Source: Candidatus Dojkabacteria bacterium CG_4_10_14_0_2_um_filter_Dojkabacteria_WS6_41_15 (GTDB taxonomy: Bacteria > Patescibacteriota > Dojkabacteria > GCA-002793355). Taken from it: a DNA stretch of 31,526 nucleotides. Within the stretch, counting starts at the first letter, position 1. Each line of letters opens with the position of its first letter. The notes below the pieces were generated by a model, which saw only the letters and a list, made by a program, of their open reading frames with translations, was not told the DNA's origin and ran no database searches. Positions 1-7,249 of the stretch are shown piece after piece. Made by a program: the position numbers and the translations under genes. The stretch lies in assembly GCA_002793355.1 (NCBI GenBank), contig PFQB01000101.1:1-31526 (forward strand). The letters are read 5' to 3'.

Positions 1-222
1 TGCACAACACCGACCGGTAAAACTTTCATAGATACAACAGCCACAATTCCGGCAGTCCCAACGGATACGGTCGGCCTTGCGAATCCTTCTGCCGTATATT
101 GCGTTCAGCAAGGCGGGAAATACGACATCGTGGATGGAGAAGAAGGACAGACAGGTACGTGTACGCTAACGACTGGTAAAATTTGCGAAGGGTGGGCGTA
201 TTTTAGAGGAGAATGTAAATAG
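1..222 (+). CDS. DUF333-domain protein, C-terminal part (5' end outside window)
   Basis: The reading frame is open from base 1 to TAG at 220-222, giving 73 residues of a protein that begins before the window. The visible part contains the DUF333 pattern: NPSAVYC, then QGG, then a Cys in GTC, then a Cys-Glu-Gly-Trp-Ala-Tyr-Phe-Arg-Gly-Glu-Cys ending. DUF333 is a small cysteine-rich module found once or repeated in secreted or lipoprotein-type bacterial proteins of unknown role, sometimes labelled putative hemolysin; that label is not functional evidence. The four conserved cysteines suggest disulfides and an extracytoplasmic location (inference). The signal peptide and any further domains lie upstream and cannot be seen. 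Confidence 0.8.
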   Translation, partial: CTTPTGKTFIDTTATIPAVPTDTVGLANPSAVYCVQQGGKYDIVDGEEGQTGTCTLTTGKICEGWAYFRGECK

Positions 223-225
223 AAA

Positions 226-260
226 TTAAAGTTTAAAGATTAAAGTGTAAAGTGTAAAAA
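226..260 (+). repeat. Short 7-bp-period TAAAG repeat after the DUF333 gene
   Basis: Five successive heptads (TTAAAGT, TTAAAGA, TTAAAGT, GTAAAGT, GTAAAAA) fill the space between the stop at 222 and the ATG at 266. The same TAAAG core at 7-bp period, in a much cleaner array, follows the trigger factor gene at 9474-9529. Seen directly; function unknown. Confidence 0.6.
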
Positions 261-265
261 TTAAT

Positions 266-751
266 ATGGTTGGAACGTTAGAGCTTCAAAAACTATTACG
301 GGAATTCAATACGGGTGGTTATGCGGATGCGCAGATGGCTTCCGAAACAGCTAAATATATAAGCAATGGAAAAGGTGGTTTGATACTTCGCACAAAAAAC
401 GGTAGCTTTTCCTACGAAGATGAGTTTTATGGTGGTCAGCCTTATTCAGGAAATGAAACAATCTGGCAAGGAAAGGTAGCCATATTCCGCTGTGTTTATT
501 GGGGAGTATTTCGTGAAGAAGTTGCTGAAAGTTTTTTACGCAAAGCATTGGCTCAAGGGCCAACGGGAAATTGTGTTCATCGAGGGCCGGAAAGCTTTGT
601 CGAGGGAGATTTGGAGTATCGAAATGGGTGTGTAGGAACGCTCGATGAATTTCGCCAAACTGAACGGATCTATAAGGCTGGCAAAGAGATATATGTGGGC
701 TATTTTTATGGGGGCAGGGTAAATTCTGACCAGATTAATGCTCAAAATTAG
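266..751 (+). CDS. DUF5680 domain protein
   Basis: A 161-residue soluble protein. It matches what I recall of the DUF5680 family: a YGGQPYSGNETIW segment near residue 55, a VYWGVF segment corresponding to the usual NYYGRV, then FLRKAL, HRGPESF, an acidic GDLEYR segment, and a final aromatic-rich IYVGYFYGG. In many bacteria this domain follows an XRE-type DNA-binding domain; here it stands alone with no HTH. Its function is unknown. The ATG at 266 directly follows the heptad repeat and has no clear SD. The 3' end overlaps the deformylase gene by 14 nt, so the two are probably co-transcribed. Confidence 0.7.
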   Translation: MVGTLELQKLLREFNTGGYADAQMASETAKYISNGKGGLILRTKNGSFSYEDEFYGGQPYSGNETIWQGKVAIFRCVYWGVFREEVAESFLRKALAQGPTGNCVHRGPESFVEGDLEYRNGCVGTLDEFRQTERIYKAGKEIYVGYFYGGRVNSDQINAQN

Positions 752-1217
752 AACAGTACCCACCGACACAACGGAGTTACACAAAACCTCTCGCGTATTG
801 TCAATCGCTGAAATTCAGTCAACTGAAGTACAACAGTTAATTGACGACATGGCTGCTATGGCGGAAACAACGGTAACGCAAGAAGGTTTCAAAACTGCAG
901 GCCTTGCTGCTGTGCAAGTAGGGAAACCCTTACGATTATTTGTTGCGAAAAATTTGCACTCTGGCGAATTTTTCGCCTACCTAAACCCCAAACTAGAACT
1001 TCTCGGCGAAGCTACCGATCTTCATACAGAAAGCTGCCTAAGTATTCCCGGAGTCATTACCGAAGTCTCACGTCACAAAAGAATTCGACTAAGTTTTTTT
1101 GATCGTTACGGCAACCAAAAAGCTGAAAAGTTTGATGGCTTTGAGGCGCGCATTATTCAGCATGAGTATGATCACCTCGAAGGCATATTATTTACAGAAC
1201 GTGCTAGAACGGCCTAA
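738..1217 (+). CDS. def: Peptide deformylase
   Basis: Removes the N-formyl group from nascent proteins at the ribosome exit. All three family motifs are visible: GLAAVQVG (motif 1, with the catalytic Gln), ESCLSIPG (motif 2, with the metal-binding Cys) and QHEYDHLEG (motif 3, HExxH with two metal ligands and the catalytic Glu). At 159 residues it has normal length. Motif 1 has Val where Pro is usual (GLAAPQ), a tolerated variation. The gene starts inside the end of the DUF5680 gene and its 3' end overlaps the convergent rhomboid gene by 14 nt. Activity is expected to be normal. Confidence 0.95.
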   Translation: MLKIRTVPTDTTELHKTSRVLSIAEIQSTEVQQLIDDMAAMAETTVTQEGFKTAGLAAVQVGKPLRLFVAKNLHSGEFFAYLNPKLELLGEATDLHTESCLSIPGVITEVSRHKRIRLSFFDRYGNQKAEKFDGFEARIIQHEYDHLEGILFTERARTA

Positions 1218-1890
1218 CGATCTCATATTCACCAATATTAGAGCGTTTGAGTCTGGTTGCAATAAAACCTATGAGTGCACCAAATAGCAGCCCGCCAATA
1301 TGCGCAAACCAGGCAGTTCCACCACCACCGTCTGCAGCTAACAACGACCCGAAACCGCTCAAAAACTGTGTTATTGTCCAATAAGCAAGGAATATCTGCG
1401 CTGGTAATTCTCGCATAAACATTCCTCCGCCCATAAACAAAAGGGTTTTTATTCGATGACTAGGAAACACTACTAAGTAATAGCCCAAAATTCCTGCAAT
1501 CGCGCCACTTGCACCAAACATGGGAATAGTTGAATGAGGATCAATGACATATTGAAGTAATCCAGCGCTACATGTGGCACCAAGATAAAACAGTATATAA
1601 CCGACACTTCCTAAGGAATCTTCGACATTGTCGCCAAAGACCCACAGAAACAACATGTTAAACAAAATATGCGTAAATCCACCATGCAAAAAAGCTGCGG
1701 TAATTATTGGCCACCAAGTTGCAATGTTCCCAAAAGAAAATAATGAGGGGGTAAATGCATAAGCAGAAATAAATCCCTCAAAGTCTGGTGTGGTAATCTC
1801 GATAATAAAAACTGCTACATTTAAGAAAATCAATAAAAACGTAATTAGTGGGAAGCGACTTGGTTTTTGGCTGTCTCCAATTGGAATCAT
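1204..1890 (-). CDS. Rhomboid-family intramembrane serine protease
   Basis: A membrane protease with about six hydrophobic segments that cleaves transmembrane substrates. Visible landmarks in order: FLHGGFTHILFNMLFLWVFG (the conserved His/Asn-containing TM2 region), GASGAIAGILG with the catalytic Ser, and AHIGGLLFGALIG with the catalytic His. A GTG at 1920 would add 10 residues, but a TACAAT -10 box at 1896-1901 overlaps that extension and sits 5 nt before the ATG at 1890, so I prefer a leaderless start there (228 residues). It is convergent with def (14-nt overlap) and divergent from the HAD gene. Confidence 0.93.
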   Translation of the reverse strand: MIPIGDSQKPSRFPLITFLLIFLNVAVFIIEITTPDFEGFISAYAFTPSLFSFGNIATWWPIITAAFLHGGFTHILFNMLFLWVFGDNVEDSLGSVGYILFYLGATCSAGLLQYVIDPHSTIPMFGASGAIAGILGYYLVVFPSHRIKTLLFMGGGMFMRELPAQIFLAYWTITQFLSGFGSLLAADGGGGTAWFAHIGGLLFGALIGFIATRLKRSNIGEYEIVRPF

Positions 1891-1895
1891 ACGAT

Positions 1896-1901
1896 ATTGT
1901 A
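1896..1901 (-). promoter_or_regulatory. -10 box of the rhomboid gene, leaderless type
   Basis: On the minus strand TACAAT is followed by 5 nt and then the ATG. Predicted transcription would begin at or next to the start codon. No convincing -35 was found. Confidence 0.5.
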
Positions 1902-1913
1902 TCTTACTTTTGT

Positions 1914-1942
1914 GTGACACTGTTATTCATTTCCTGTACAAT
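1914..1942 (+). promoter_or_regulatory. Promoter of the HAD gene, leaderless type
   Basis: GTGACA (1914-1919, five of six matches to TTGACA), a 17-bp spacer, then TACAAT (1937-1942), with the ATG only 7 nt further on at 1950. This decides the start of the HAD gene and implies a leaderless transcript. Confidence 0.65.
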
Positions 1943-1949
1943 TCCGTGT

Positions 1950-2561
1950 ATGGATTGCAATGTGATCTATTTCGACTTCGACCGCACTTTGCTGGATACT
2001 GATGCACTAAAGGCAGAACAAGAACGACGAATTGCGCAAATTACTGAACTGACTATAGAGCAAGTAAACGAAGGAATGCACGCATATATCGCTTCTCTCG
2101 ACACTCATCTTCATTTCTCACCGGATGGTTATGCGGTATTTCTTGCAAATCGCTTCAATATCGATCAAAATCAAGTGCTTAAGGTTTACCTAACGGACTC
2201 GAATTACATTTCCGAGTATTTATTTCCCGAGGTGCTTGAAGTGTTGGCCGAGCTAAAAAACAGAGGAGTTGAACTCGGTGTATTTTCCGGTGCAATGTTT
2301 GGTCATCAGAAAGTTAAGATTGAACGCTCTGGTATTACAGAATTCATTTCGTGGAAGTCAATATTGGTGACTCCGCAAAAACTCGATTTACAAGTCTTGT
2401 CTAAGATCCCCTCTAACGCGTTGGTTGTTGATGACGATATCGCTGTGGTTACCACACTAGTTACTCAAGCCCCAACCCTTTTTCCTGTATGGTGTAATCG
2501 CAAAACCTCCGACCAAGCACCTGGTATTAAGACGATTCATTCTTTGAAAGATCTCTTGTAG
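1950..2561 (+). CDS. HAD-superfamily hydrolase-like protein
   Basis: A 203-residue HAD-like phosphatase. Motif I is YFDFDRTLLDTD, with nucleophile Asp and acid/base Asp; the segment GVFSGA corresponds to motif II (Ser); LVVDDDIAVV corresponds to motif IV (acidic Mg2+ site). A helical cap follows motif I. Substrate cannot be predicted. The frame is open upstream to 1848, but that extension runs through the divergent rhomboid gene and its promoter; the -10 box ending 7 nt before 1950 supports the shorter protein. Confidence 0.8.
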   Translation: MDCNVIYFDFDRTLLDTDALKAEQERRIAQITELTIEQVNEGMHAYIASLDTHLHFSPDGYAVFLANRFNIDQNQVLKVYLTDSNYISEYLFPEVLEVLAELKNRGVELGVFSGAMFGHQKVKIERSGITEFISWKSILVTPQKLDLQVLSKIPSNALVVDDDIAVVTTLVTQAPTLFPVWCNRKTSDQAPGIKTIHSLKDLL

Positions 2562-2585
2562 CAGCATGGGCAAATTCATATGCGC

Positions 2586-2591
2586 TATAAT
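2586..2591 (+). promoter_or_regulatory. -10 box TATAAT, leaderless type
   Basis: A perfect TATAAT is followed by 5 nt and then the ATG of the LURP-one-like gene at 2597. There is no room for an SD in the transcript. No clear -35. Confidence 0.6.
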
Positions 2592-2596
2592 AACTG

Positions 2597-3145
2597 ATGA
2601 AATATACTTTAACACGAAAGTTTTTTGTACTGTTGGGAAAAGAATTCTCTATAACCGATGAGCAAGGAGTTTTAGTAGGATACGCAAAACAGAAAGCCTT
2701 TAAATTACGGGAAGAACTAACAATTTTCTCTGATAGAGAAATGAAAACACCGCTGGTTTCGATGAAAGCTCGCAATATTCTCGACTTTGGTGCAACTTAT
2801 GATGTTCACGACGAAATTTCTGGGCAAACCTTGGGTTCATTCCGCCGAATGGGTGCAAGATCTCTGTTTCGTGATGAATGGCGAATTTATGCTCCCAACT
2901 CTGAAGAAATCGGAATTATACAAGAAGAGTCCAAGATATTGGCCTTTGTTCGTAGGTTTATGACCAACATTATTCCTCAGAATTACGATCTGCGAATAGG
3001 CGCGGAAGACGCAGGGGGCTTTAAACAGCGATTTAACCTAATTAAGTACGTACTCGACTTTGAAGTAAACGAACAGTTATTGAATAAATACCTGGCTTTT
3101 GCAGCTGCAGTACTTTTAGGTGCAATCGAAGGGAGGCAAGAATAA
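2597..3145 (+). CDS. LURP-one-related / tubby C-terminal-like protein
   Basis: A 182-residue protein built of alternating beta strands. The start MKYTLTRKFFVLLGKEFSITDEQG, followed by YAKQKAFKLREELTIFSDRE and a repeat of such hairpins, resembles the LURP-one/YxjI/scramblase-like fold (tubby C-terminal-like beta barrel around one helix). The final 20 or so residues (LLNKYLAFAAAVLLGAIEG) form the hydrophobic central helix typical of this fold. Bacterial members have no firmly established function; membrane-lipid association has been proposed for the superfamily. It lies just before the cupredoxin gene, whose SD sits inside the last codons, suggesting co-transcription. Confidence 0.65.
   Translation: MKYTLTRKFFVLLGKEFSITDEQGVLVGYAKQKAFKLREELTIFSDREMKTPLVSMKARNILDFGATYDVHDEISGQTLGSFRRMGARSLFRDEWRIYAPNSEEIGIIQEESKILAFVRRFMTNIIPQNYDLRIGAEDAGGFKQRFNLIKYVLDFEVNEQLLNKYLAFAAAVLLGAIEGRQE
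3131..3136 (+). promoter_or_regulatory. Strong SD site for the cupredoxin gene
   Basis: GGGAGG, 10 nt before the ATG at 3147. It is one of the few clear SD sequences in the window and occurs inside an operon, in contrast to the leaderless operon-leading genes. Confidence 0.7.
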
Positions 3146-3146
3146 T

Positions 3147-3530
3147 ATGAGAGTACAAATTCCTAAGAAGATGTTCGGAATTGTATTTGTTATTGTGTTT
3201 GCGGTCTTGGCTATTGCATTATTCGGAAAAGAGGCAACAAAAGAACAGGTAGAAGGAACAAAATCAGAGGTCGCAGCAATAATCAAAGTGAAAGCCGGGT
3301 ATAAACCACAAGAAGTAACGTTGCCTGCCGGAAAAGCCTCGATTCTTCGTTTTGAAACTGATAGTACCTACGATTGCAGTGCATCACTGTACATAAACGA
3401 ATTGAATATCGAGAAGTTTTTGCCCCCGGATGGTTTTACCGATATTGAAATTCCTGCACAACCAAAAGGTAAAGAGGTGCTTGCCGGGTGTGCCATGGGT
3501 ATGTACAGTTTTAAGATGAAGTTCCAGTAA
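3147..3530 (+). CDS. Membrane-anchored cupredoxin-like protein
   Basis: 127 residues: a basic N-terminus, one membrane segment (about residues 9-27), a linker, then a cupredoxin-like domain (about 45-127). The domain matches the EfeO-type cupredoxin pattern: GYKPQEVTLPAGK, then FETDSTYDCS, FLPPDGF, and a terminal LAGCAMGMYSFKM. The potential metal ligands are Cys and Met (DC..., GCAMGM) rather than the His pair of plastocyanin, which suits Cu(I). An earlier ATG at 3120 exists, but GGGAGG at 3131-3136 lies about 10 nt before the ATG at 3147 and fixes this start. The next gene follows after 1 nt, and both probably handle copper at the cell surface. Confidence 0.75.
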   Translation: MRVQIPKKMFGIVFVIVFAVLAIALFGKEATKEQVEGTKSEVAAIIKVKAGYKPQEVTLPAGKASILRFETDSTYDCSASLYINELNIEKFLPPDGFTDIEIPAQPKGKEVLAGCAMGMYSFKMKFQ

Positions 3531-3531
3531 T

Positions 3532-4539
3532 ATGGCAAAAAGGATTAAATGTGCGTTTAATGTCGATGGTATGCACTGCGATTCGTGCGAGCTGTACATC
3601 GAGCAAGCGATAAAAAAACAACCAGGGGTAGTTTCTGTATCTGCAAACTCTTCTTCACAGATAGTACAAGTATCAGTCGATGAGTTAACTGATATTGAAG
3701 AGCTAAAGAAAAAGCTAAACGAGCAGATTGCTAAACAGGGTTACAAAATTGTCGATACCTTGCAGTTACCCACAAAAAACGGTAAAGCTCTTGCCCTCTC
3801 TTCGTTGCTGGCAATATCAATCTTTGTCGTGTTTTTGTTGCTGCAAAAACTTAATATAACGTCACTAGTATCTGTTGAAAAACTGACGTATCCTTCCATA
3901 TTTATTCTCGGAGTTCTTGCGTCACTATCGACCTGTATGGCCGTTGTTGGCGGAGTAGTTATGACCTTGTCCTCAAAATTAGTAGCAGAAAAAAGAGGTC
4001 AAGCGGTGCTTGTGTTTCATGCTTCTCGACTGCTAGGTTTTTTGATACTAGGCGGTGTTATTGGGTTACTGGGCAAAGTAATCGTGATTACAGCAACAAT
4101 TTCTGCTCTATTACGGCTTGTCATTGCTGTCGTAATGATAACAATCGGTCTAGACATGATAGGAGTAAAAGTACCAAAGTTAGTATTTCCAAAGCAGATT
4201 GCAGTGGCTTTCGGCGTTTTCGAAGACAAAGAGGGGTGGTCCAGTGCATTATTACTAGGTGTTGCCACCTTTTTCTTACCTTGCGCCTTTACGCAGTCAA
4301 TGCAATTATATGCCGTTACCACGGGTTCATTCCTTCAAGGGGCTTTGGTCATGGGAACCTTTGCTTTAGGAACTCTACCTGTCTTAGGGCTGGTTAGCCT
4401 CGGTTCAGCCAATGGTGCTGCGTCCATTACGAAAGGAATATTCGGCTACACGATGGGGATACTCATCATTTTGTTCGCTTTATTAAACGTTTTCAGTGCA
4501 TTGGGAACGTTTGGAGTTATTCCTCCGTTATCGTTGTAA
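3532..4539 (+). CDS. HMA domain fused to TauE/SafE (DsbD-like) membrane protein
   Basis: 335 residues. Residues about 5-68 form a heavy-metal-associated domain with the GMHCDSC copper-binding CxxC. After a linker come six or so membrane segments (about 84-330) of the TauE/SafE-DsbD type: the first helix pair carries LASLSTCMAVVGG, the later one FLPCAFTQSMQL, each with a membrane cysteine, followed by GTFALGTLPVLG. This architecture is typical of copper export or copper-delivery proteins in anaerobes and CPR bacteria (family knowledge). The gene starts 1 nt after the cupredoxin stop; together they would bind copper outside and move or chaperone it across the membrane (inference). Its end overlaps a doubtful minus-strand reading frame. 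Confidence 0.82.
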   Translation: MAKRIKCAFNVDGMHCDSCELYIEQAIKKQPGVVSVSANSSSQIVQVSVDELTDIEELKKKLNEQIAKQGYKIVDTLQLPTKNGKALALSSLLAISIFVVFLLLQKLNITSLVSVEKLTYPSIFILGVLASLSTCMAVVGGVVMTLSSKLVAEKRGQAVLVFHASRLLGFLILGGVIGLLGKVIVITATISALLRLVIAVVMITIGLDMIGVKVPKLVFPKQIAVAFGVFEDKEGWSSALLLGVATFFLPCAFTQSMQLYAVTTGSFLQGALVMGTFALGTLPVLGLVSLGSANGAASITKGIFGYTMGILIILFALLNVFSALGTFGVIPPLSL

Positions 4540-4822
4540 TTCAGTCAATACAATTTGCCCTTTTTCCGTACGAACTGATGCCCCTATCGCTGTTGAAGAT
4601 GCAGCATAGCCATATTTTTGAATAACTAAGGTCGCTTGTTCTTGAGGAACTCTTCCATGGATTGTCCCGTTGAAGCTTCCAAATAGCTTGTGCCGTAAAC
4701 CATTACGGAACACGAGAGGGGCTTGTTGGGAATCGTATGGTATCGTGTAAGAAATCTATTTTAATAGTAAGAATACGCGGAATATCGCCTATAAGTGTAA
4801 CGTTCGCAGAGTTGGTTATTGA
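4528..4822 (-). pseudogene. Possible decayed small gene between TauE/SafE and Ig-like genes
   Basis: No intact gene is convincing in 4540-4822. Reading on the minus strand, codons after the Ig-like gene's stop give SITNSANVTLIGDIPRILTI and then KIDFLHDTI in one frame, and from about 4745 a second frame gives IPYDSQQAPLVFRNGLRHK and on to a stop at 4528. Joined by one frameshift, the two halves would make one continuous product of about 100 residues with no ATG. The second frame alone can start at GTG or ATG near 4713 (about 61 residues). I do not recognise the product. It may be a frameshifted remnant, an unrelated small gene or chance. Confidence 0.25.
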
Positions 4823-5743
4823 TTAAACTTCCCGCTTTGCGAATTTGTACAACCACACACCGTTAGCCGATGCAATAAAGCCCAAACTTCCAAGTACGAG
4901 TGCCGCGATAGCGACCATTCTGCTAAAAGCTGTATTTAATGCCGGTGTTAGTTCGCCTGCAGAATCTGGAAGAGTTCCTTTCCCAGTTTTTCCTGGAACA
5001 TATACTGAACCTGTAGCATACCTGGTAGATTGCTTGGAAGTGGCGGTTTCGTTTCCAGCCGCATCTTTTGCTGTAATAACTACGGTGTTGTCGCCTTCTC
5101 TAAAGGTGATAGCTGCCGAGAACCCATTCTTTTCGTTTGTCTTCACGGTCTGCTCTTTCTTATTCACTGAAATCACAATTGTGGAAGGTTCTGATACGGT
5201 ACCTTTAAGCGTGTAGCTTTTCTTAAGTATAGTTTTTGGTAAGGACACCAACTTTAGACTTGGGGCTGTTCTGTCAATTACTGTGCTAATTTCGTTACTT
5301 CTGTCGCTGACAAAACTAAGAAACAAGAATTTTTTGCGAGCAACCGCAAAGTAAGTTACTTTACCTTCTGCCGATGGTGCAACGGTGATTGAAAATTTTC
5401 CATCTTTGTCACTTTTAGTCGCAACGGTATTAGACTCCGTAGTGACGTCAACAGTGGCATTCTTTGGAGCAGTTCCTTCTATTTTGAGATCTTTTGCATT
5501 GGTAGTTGCGGGGAGTGCTGTTAGCACGGGTGTACCCAGCTTAAAAGTATTTGCAGATTTAGTAACAAAAGTGACTATAAGTCCGCAGAGTATGATGAGT
5601 GCTACAATAAACAAGATGGCAGCAACAGTCGAATCCTTCGCCTTTGGTTGTTGTGAAGAGGAAAACGGCATGGGTGGAGAGACTGGAGCTACGGTCTTTT
5701 CGGGAAGTTTGTGCGTGCTTTGTGGTGCTGGTAAGGTTGGCAT
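4823..5743 (-). CDS. Ig-like domain membrane surface protein
   Basis: 306 residues. A Pro/Ser-rich cytoplasmic tail (1-40) is followed by a membrane helix (AAILFIVALIILCGLIVTF), then two Ig-like beta modules of the bacterial FlgD/Big type (KIEGTAPKNATVDV... and LKGTVSEPSTIVISV..., the second ending DNTVVITAKDAAGNE), a Gly/Pro linker and a second membrane helix near the C-terminus ending in KFAKREV. The frame is open to an ATG at 5803, but a TATTGT -10-like box at 5751-5756 lies 7 nt before the ATG at 5743, so this start is preferred. It is divergent from the sortase gene. It lacks an obvious LPxTG sorting motif; VPGKTGKGTLPDSAGE near residue 255 is the nearest thing seen. Confidence 0.7.
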   Translation of the reverse strand: MPTLPAPQSTHKLPEKTVAPVSPPMPFSSSQQPKAKDSTVAAILFIVALIILCGLIVTFVTKSANTFKLGTPVLTALPATTNAKDLKIEGTAPKNATVDVTTESNTVATKSDKDGKFSITVAPSAEGKVTYFAVARKKFLFLSFVSDRSNEISTVIDRTAPSLKLVSLPKTILKKSYTLKGTVSEPSTIVISVNKKEQTVKTNEKNGFSAAITFREGDNTVVITAKDAAGNETATSKQSTRYATGSVYVPGKTGKGTLPDSAGELTPALNTAFSRMVAIAALVLGSLGFIASANGVWLYKFAKREV

Positions 5744-5750
5744 GAAGTTT

Positions 5751-5756
5751 ACAATA
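5751..5756 (-). promoter_or_regulatory. Possible -10 box of the Ig-like protein gene
   Basis: TATTGT on the minus strand, 7 nt before the preferred ATG at 5743, matches the spacing seen at the other leaderless genes, but its sequence is a weaker match. Confidence 0.35.
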
Positions 5757-5818
5757 AAATTACTGCTTGTGGTAATAGTATAATAAAAAAGGATATACTG
5801 CAAGAACGGAGAAGTGTT

Positions 5819-6445
5819 ATGAAGATAGCAAGAACAGCAACCATCTTAATATTGTTTTCATTAGTAGTTGTGCTTGTGTATGTCCTTTTTCAAAATGATA
5901 TTGTGGTAATTAGCAACCAATTGGCAACGGATTCTGGAATAATTAAGCAGTCAGTCGTAGCCCCGTTCGCGTTTCGGGGGGGATATGTCGAATATGTCGA
6001 TGAACAAACTTCCGACGAGGTGCTATCTTTCCCTGTTCTTTCTACGGTTAAGGCGCGAGTGAAAATCCCAGATGTCGGTATAGATGGTTATATCCTTGAA
6101 GGGAAAGACGAGAACTTGCTTGATAAGGGATTCTGGCATTTTCCTTCGGCTTCACCCTATTCGTCGAAAGGTAATGTGGTGATAATTGGGCATCGATTTT
6201 TAAAACTCCCTCCCCACAGAGATACGTTCTACAACTTAAATCGAGTTAAAACCGGTGACAAAATAGAGATAATTACCACTGACAGGGTATTCAAGTATGT
6301 AGTAAGAGAGCAGAAAATTATCAAAACGACTGATACGTATGTACTGCAACCAACGATAAATGCGCAGCTTACGCTGATTACGTGCCATCCGTTGTGGACC
6401 TCCGCAGAAAGACTTGTGGTAATTGCAGATAGGGTAGAGGAGTAG
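5819..6445 (+). CDS. Sortase (class D/E-like transpeptidase)
   Basis: 208 residues with an N-terminal membrane anchor (about 6-26) and an extracytoplasmic sortase domain. Catalytic landmarks: VVIIGHRF (His), TLITCHPLW (Cys) and SAERLVVIA (Arg). The TLxTCHP form with the downstream ER-LVV is closer to class E/D housekeeping sortases than to class A or B (family knowledge, subclass uncertain). Sortases cut a C-terminal sorting signal and join the protein to the envelope. A TATACT at 5794-5799 and GGAG at 5808-5811 precede the ATG at 5819, so unlike its neighbours this gene has a short leader with an SD. It is divergent from an Ig-like surface protein gene, a possible substrate or partner. Confidence 0.9.
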   Translation: MKIARTATILILFSLVVVLVYVLFQNDIVVISNQLATDSGIIKQSVVAPFAFRGGYVEYVDEQTSDEVLSFPVLSTVKARVKIPDVGIDGYILEGKDENLLDKGFWHFPSASPYSSKGNVVIIGHRFLKLPPHRDTFYNLNRVKTGDKIEIITTDRVFKYVVREQKIIKTTDTYVLQPTINAQLTLITCHPLWTSAERLVVIADRVEE

Positions 6446-6457
6446 CCGAATTTTTGG

Positions 6458-7249
6458 TTAGATTAACCCGAGAAAAGGGGTGATATCGTTGCGCATGATA
6501 CCGGTAATTCCCCAAGATTTAAGCTGTAGCGCTTGTTCGATTGAAATTGCTTGTCTAGCTCCGAAAAGCACTTCGAGATTTTTTGCTGTCAAATCGGCGA
6601 TTAACTTTTCGCTGATTTGATAATCTAGGCCGAAGGCATGAATTTTGCTAAATTGAACATCGGTGAAATGGAGTAAGCCGATTCTAATTAAACGTGGAAC
6701 AGGCTTGAAATTCATTTCTATCTGAAACACATAGGGGAAAGGATGAAAATAAACACCTGCAAAAAATTGGACAGATATGTTTCGAAATTTTTCTTGTGAG
6801 TATAGAAAATCTAGTGTCGGGAAATCGTAAACGAGTAGTTGGATTTGCTCTTGAAGAGTATACTTTTCGATAAGTGAAATAACTTTAGTAGCTAATAGCT
6901 GACGCTTTTCCTGCTCTCCCTTAAGTTCGACTATAATTCGTTGCGCACTTCTCCCGAAGGTTGAAAATACGTCTTCCAATAAGGGAACTTTTTCTCCTGC
7001 AAACTTTGACGAAAACCAAGAACCTGCGTCAAGGGACTTGACTGAATCATAGTCTTTAGATTTAAGTAACCCTTTTCCATCAGTAGTTCTGTCGAGTACA
7101 ACATCGTGAAAAACAACGATTTGGTTGTCTCTTGTGAATGCTACATCTAGTTCAACACCAGAAGCTCCGAGGTCTAAAGCCATTTGAAAAGAAGTCATGG
7201 TGTTTTCCGGTGCAGTTGCGGAGTTGCCTCGGTGTCCAATTAAATACAT
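6458..7249 (-). CDS. Glycerophosphodiester phosphodiesterase family protein
   Basis: 263 residues, a TIM-barrel GDPD. It starts MYLIGHRGNSATAPENTM (catalytic HRG plus ENT), followed by GVELDVAFTRDNQIVVFHD (Glu/Asp metal ligands and catalytic His) and IIVELKGE. These are the complete metal and acid/base residues of the family, which hydrolyses glycerophosphodiesters to glycerol-3-phosphate and an alcohol. No signal peptide is seen. Its ATG overlaps the last 10 nt of the phospholipase-D-like gene upstream on the same strand, so both are translated from one transcript; the pairing suggests phospholipid turnover (inference). Confidence 0.88.
   Translation of the reverse strand: MYLIGHRGNSATAPENTMTSFQMALDLGASGVELDVAFTRDNQIVVFHDVVLDRTTDGKGLLKSKDYDSVKSLDAGSWFSSKFAGEKVPLLEDVFSTFGRSAQRIIVELKGEQEKRQLLATKVISLIEKYTLQEQIQLLVYDFPTLDFLYSQEKFRNISVQFFAGVYFHPFPYVFQIEMNFKPVPRLIRIGLLHFTDVQFSKIHAFGLDYQISEKLIADLTAKNLEVLFGARQAISIEQALQLKSWGITGIMRNDITPFLGLI

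Noticed and set aside
1848..1949. N-terminal extension of the HAD protein
   Set aside because: It would run through the divergent rhomboid gene and promoter; the -10 box 7 nt before 1950 supports the later start.
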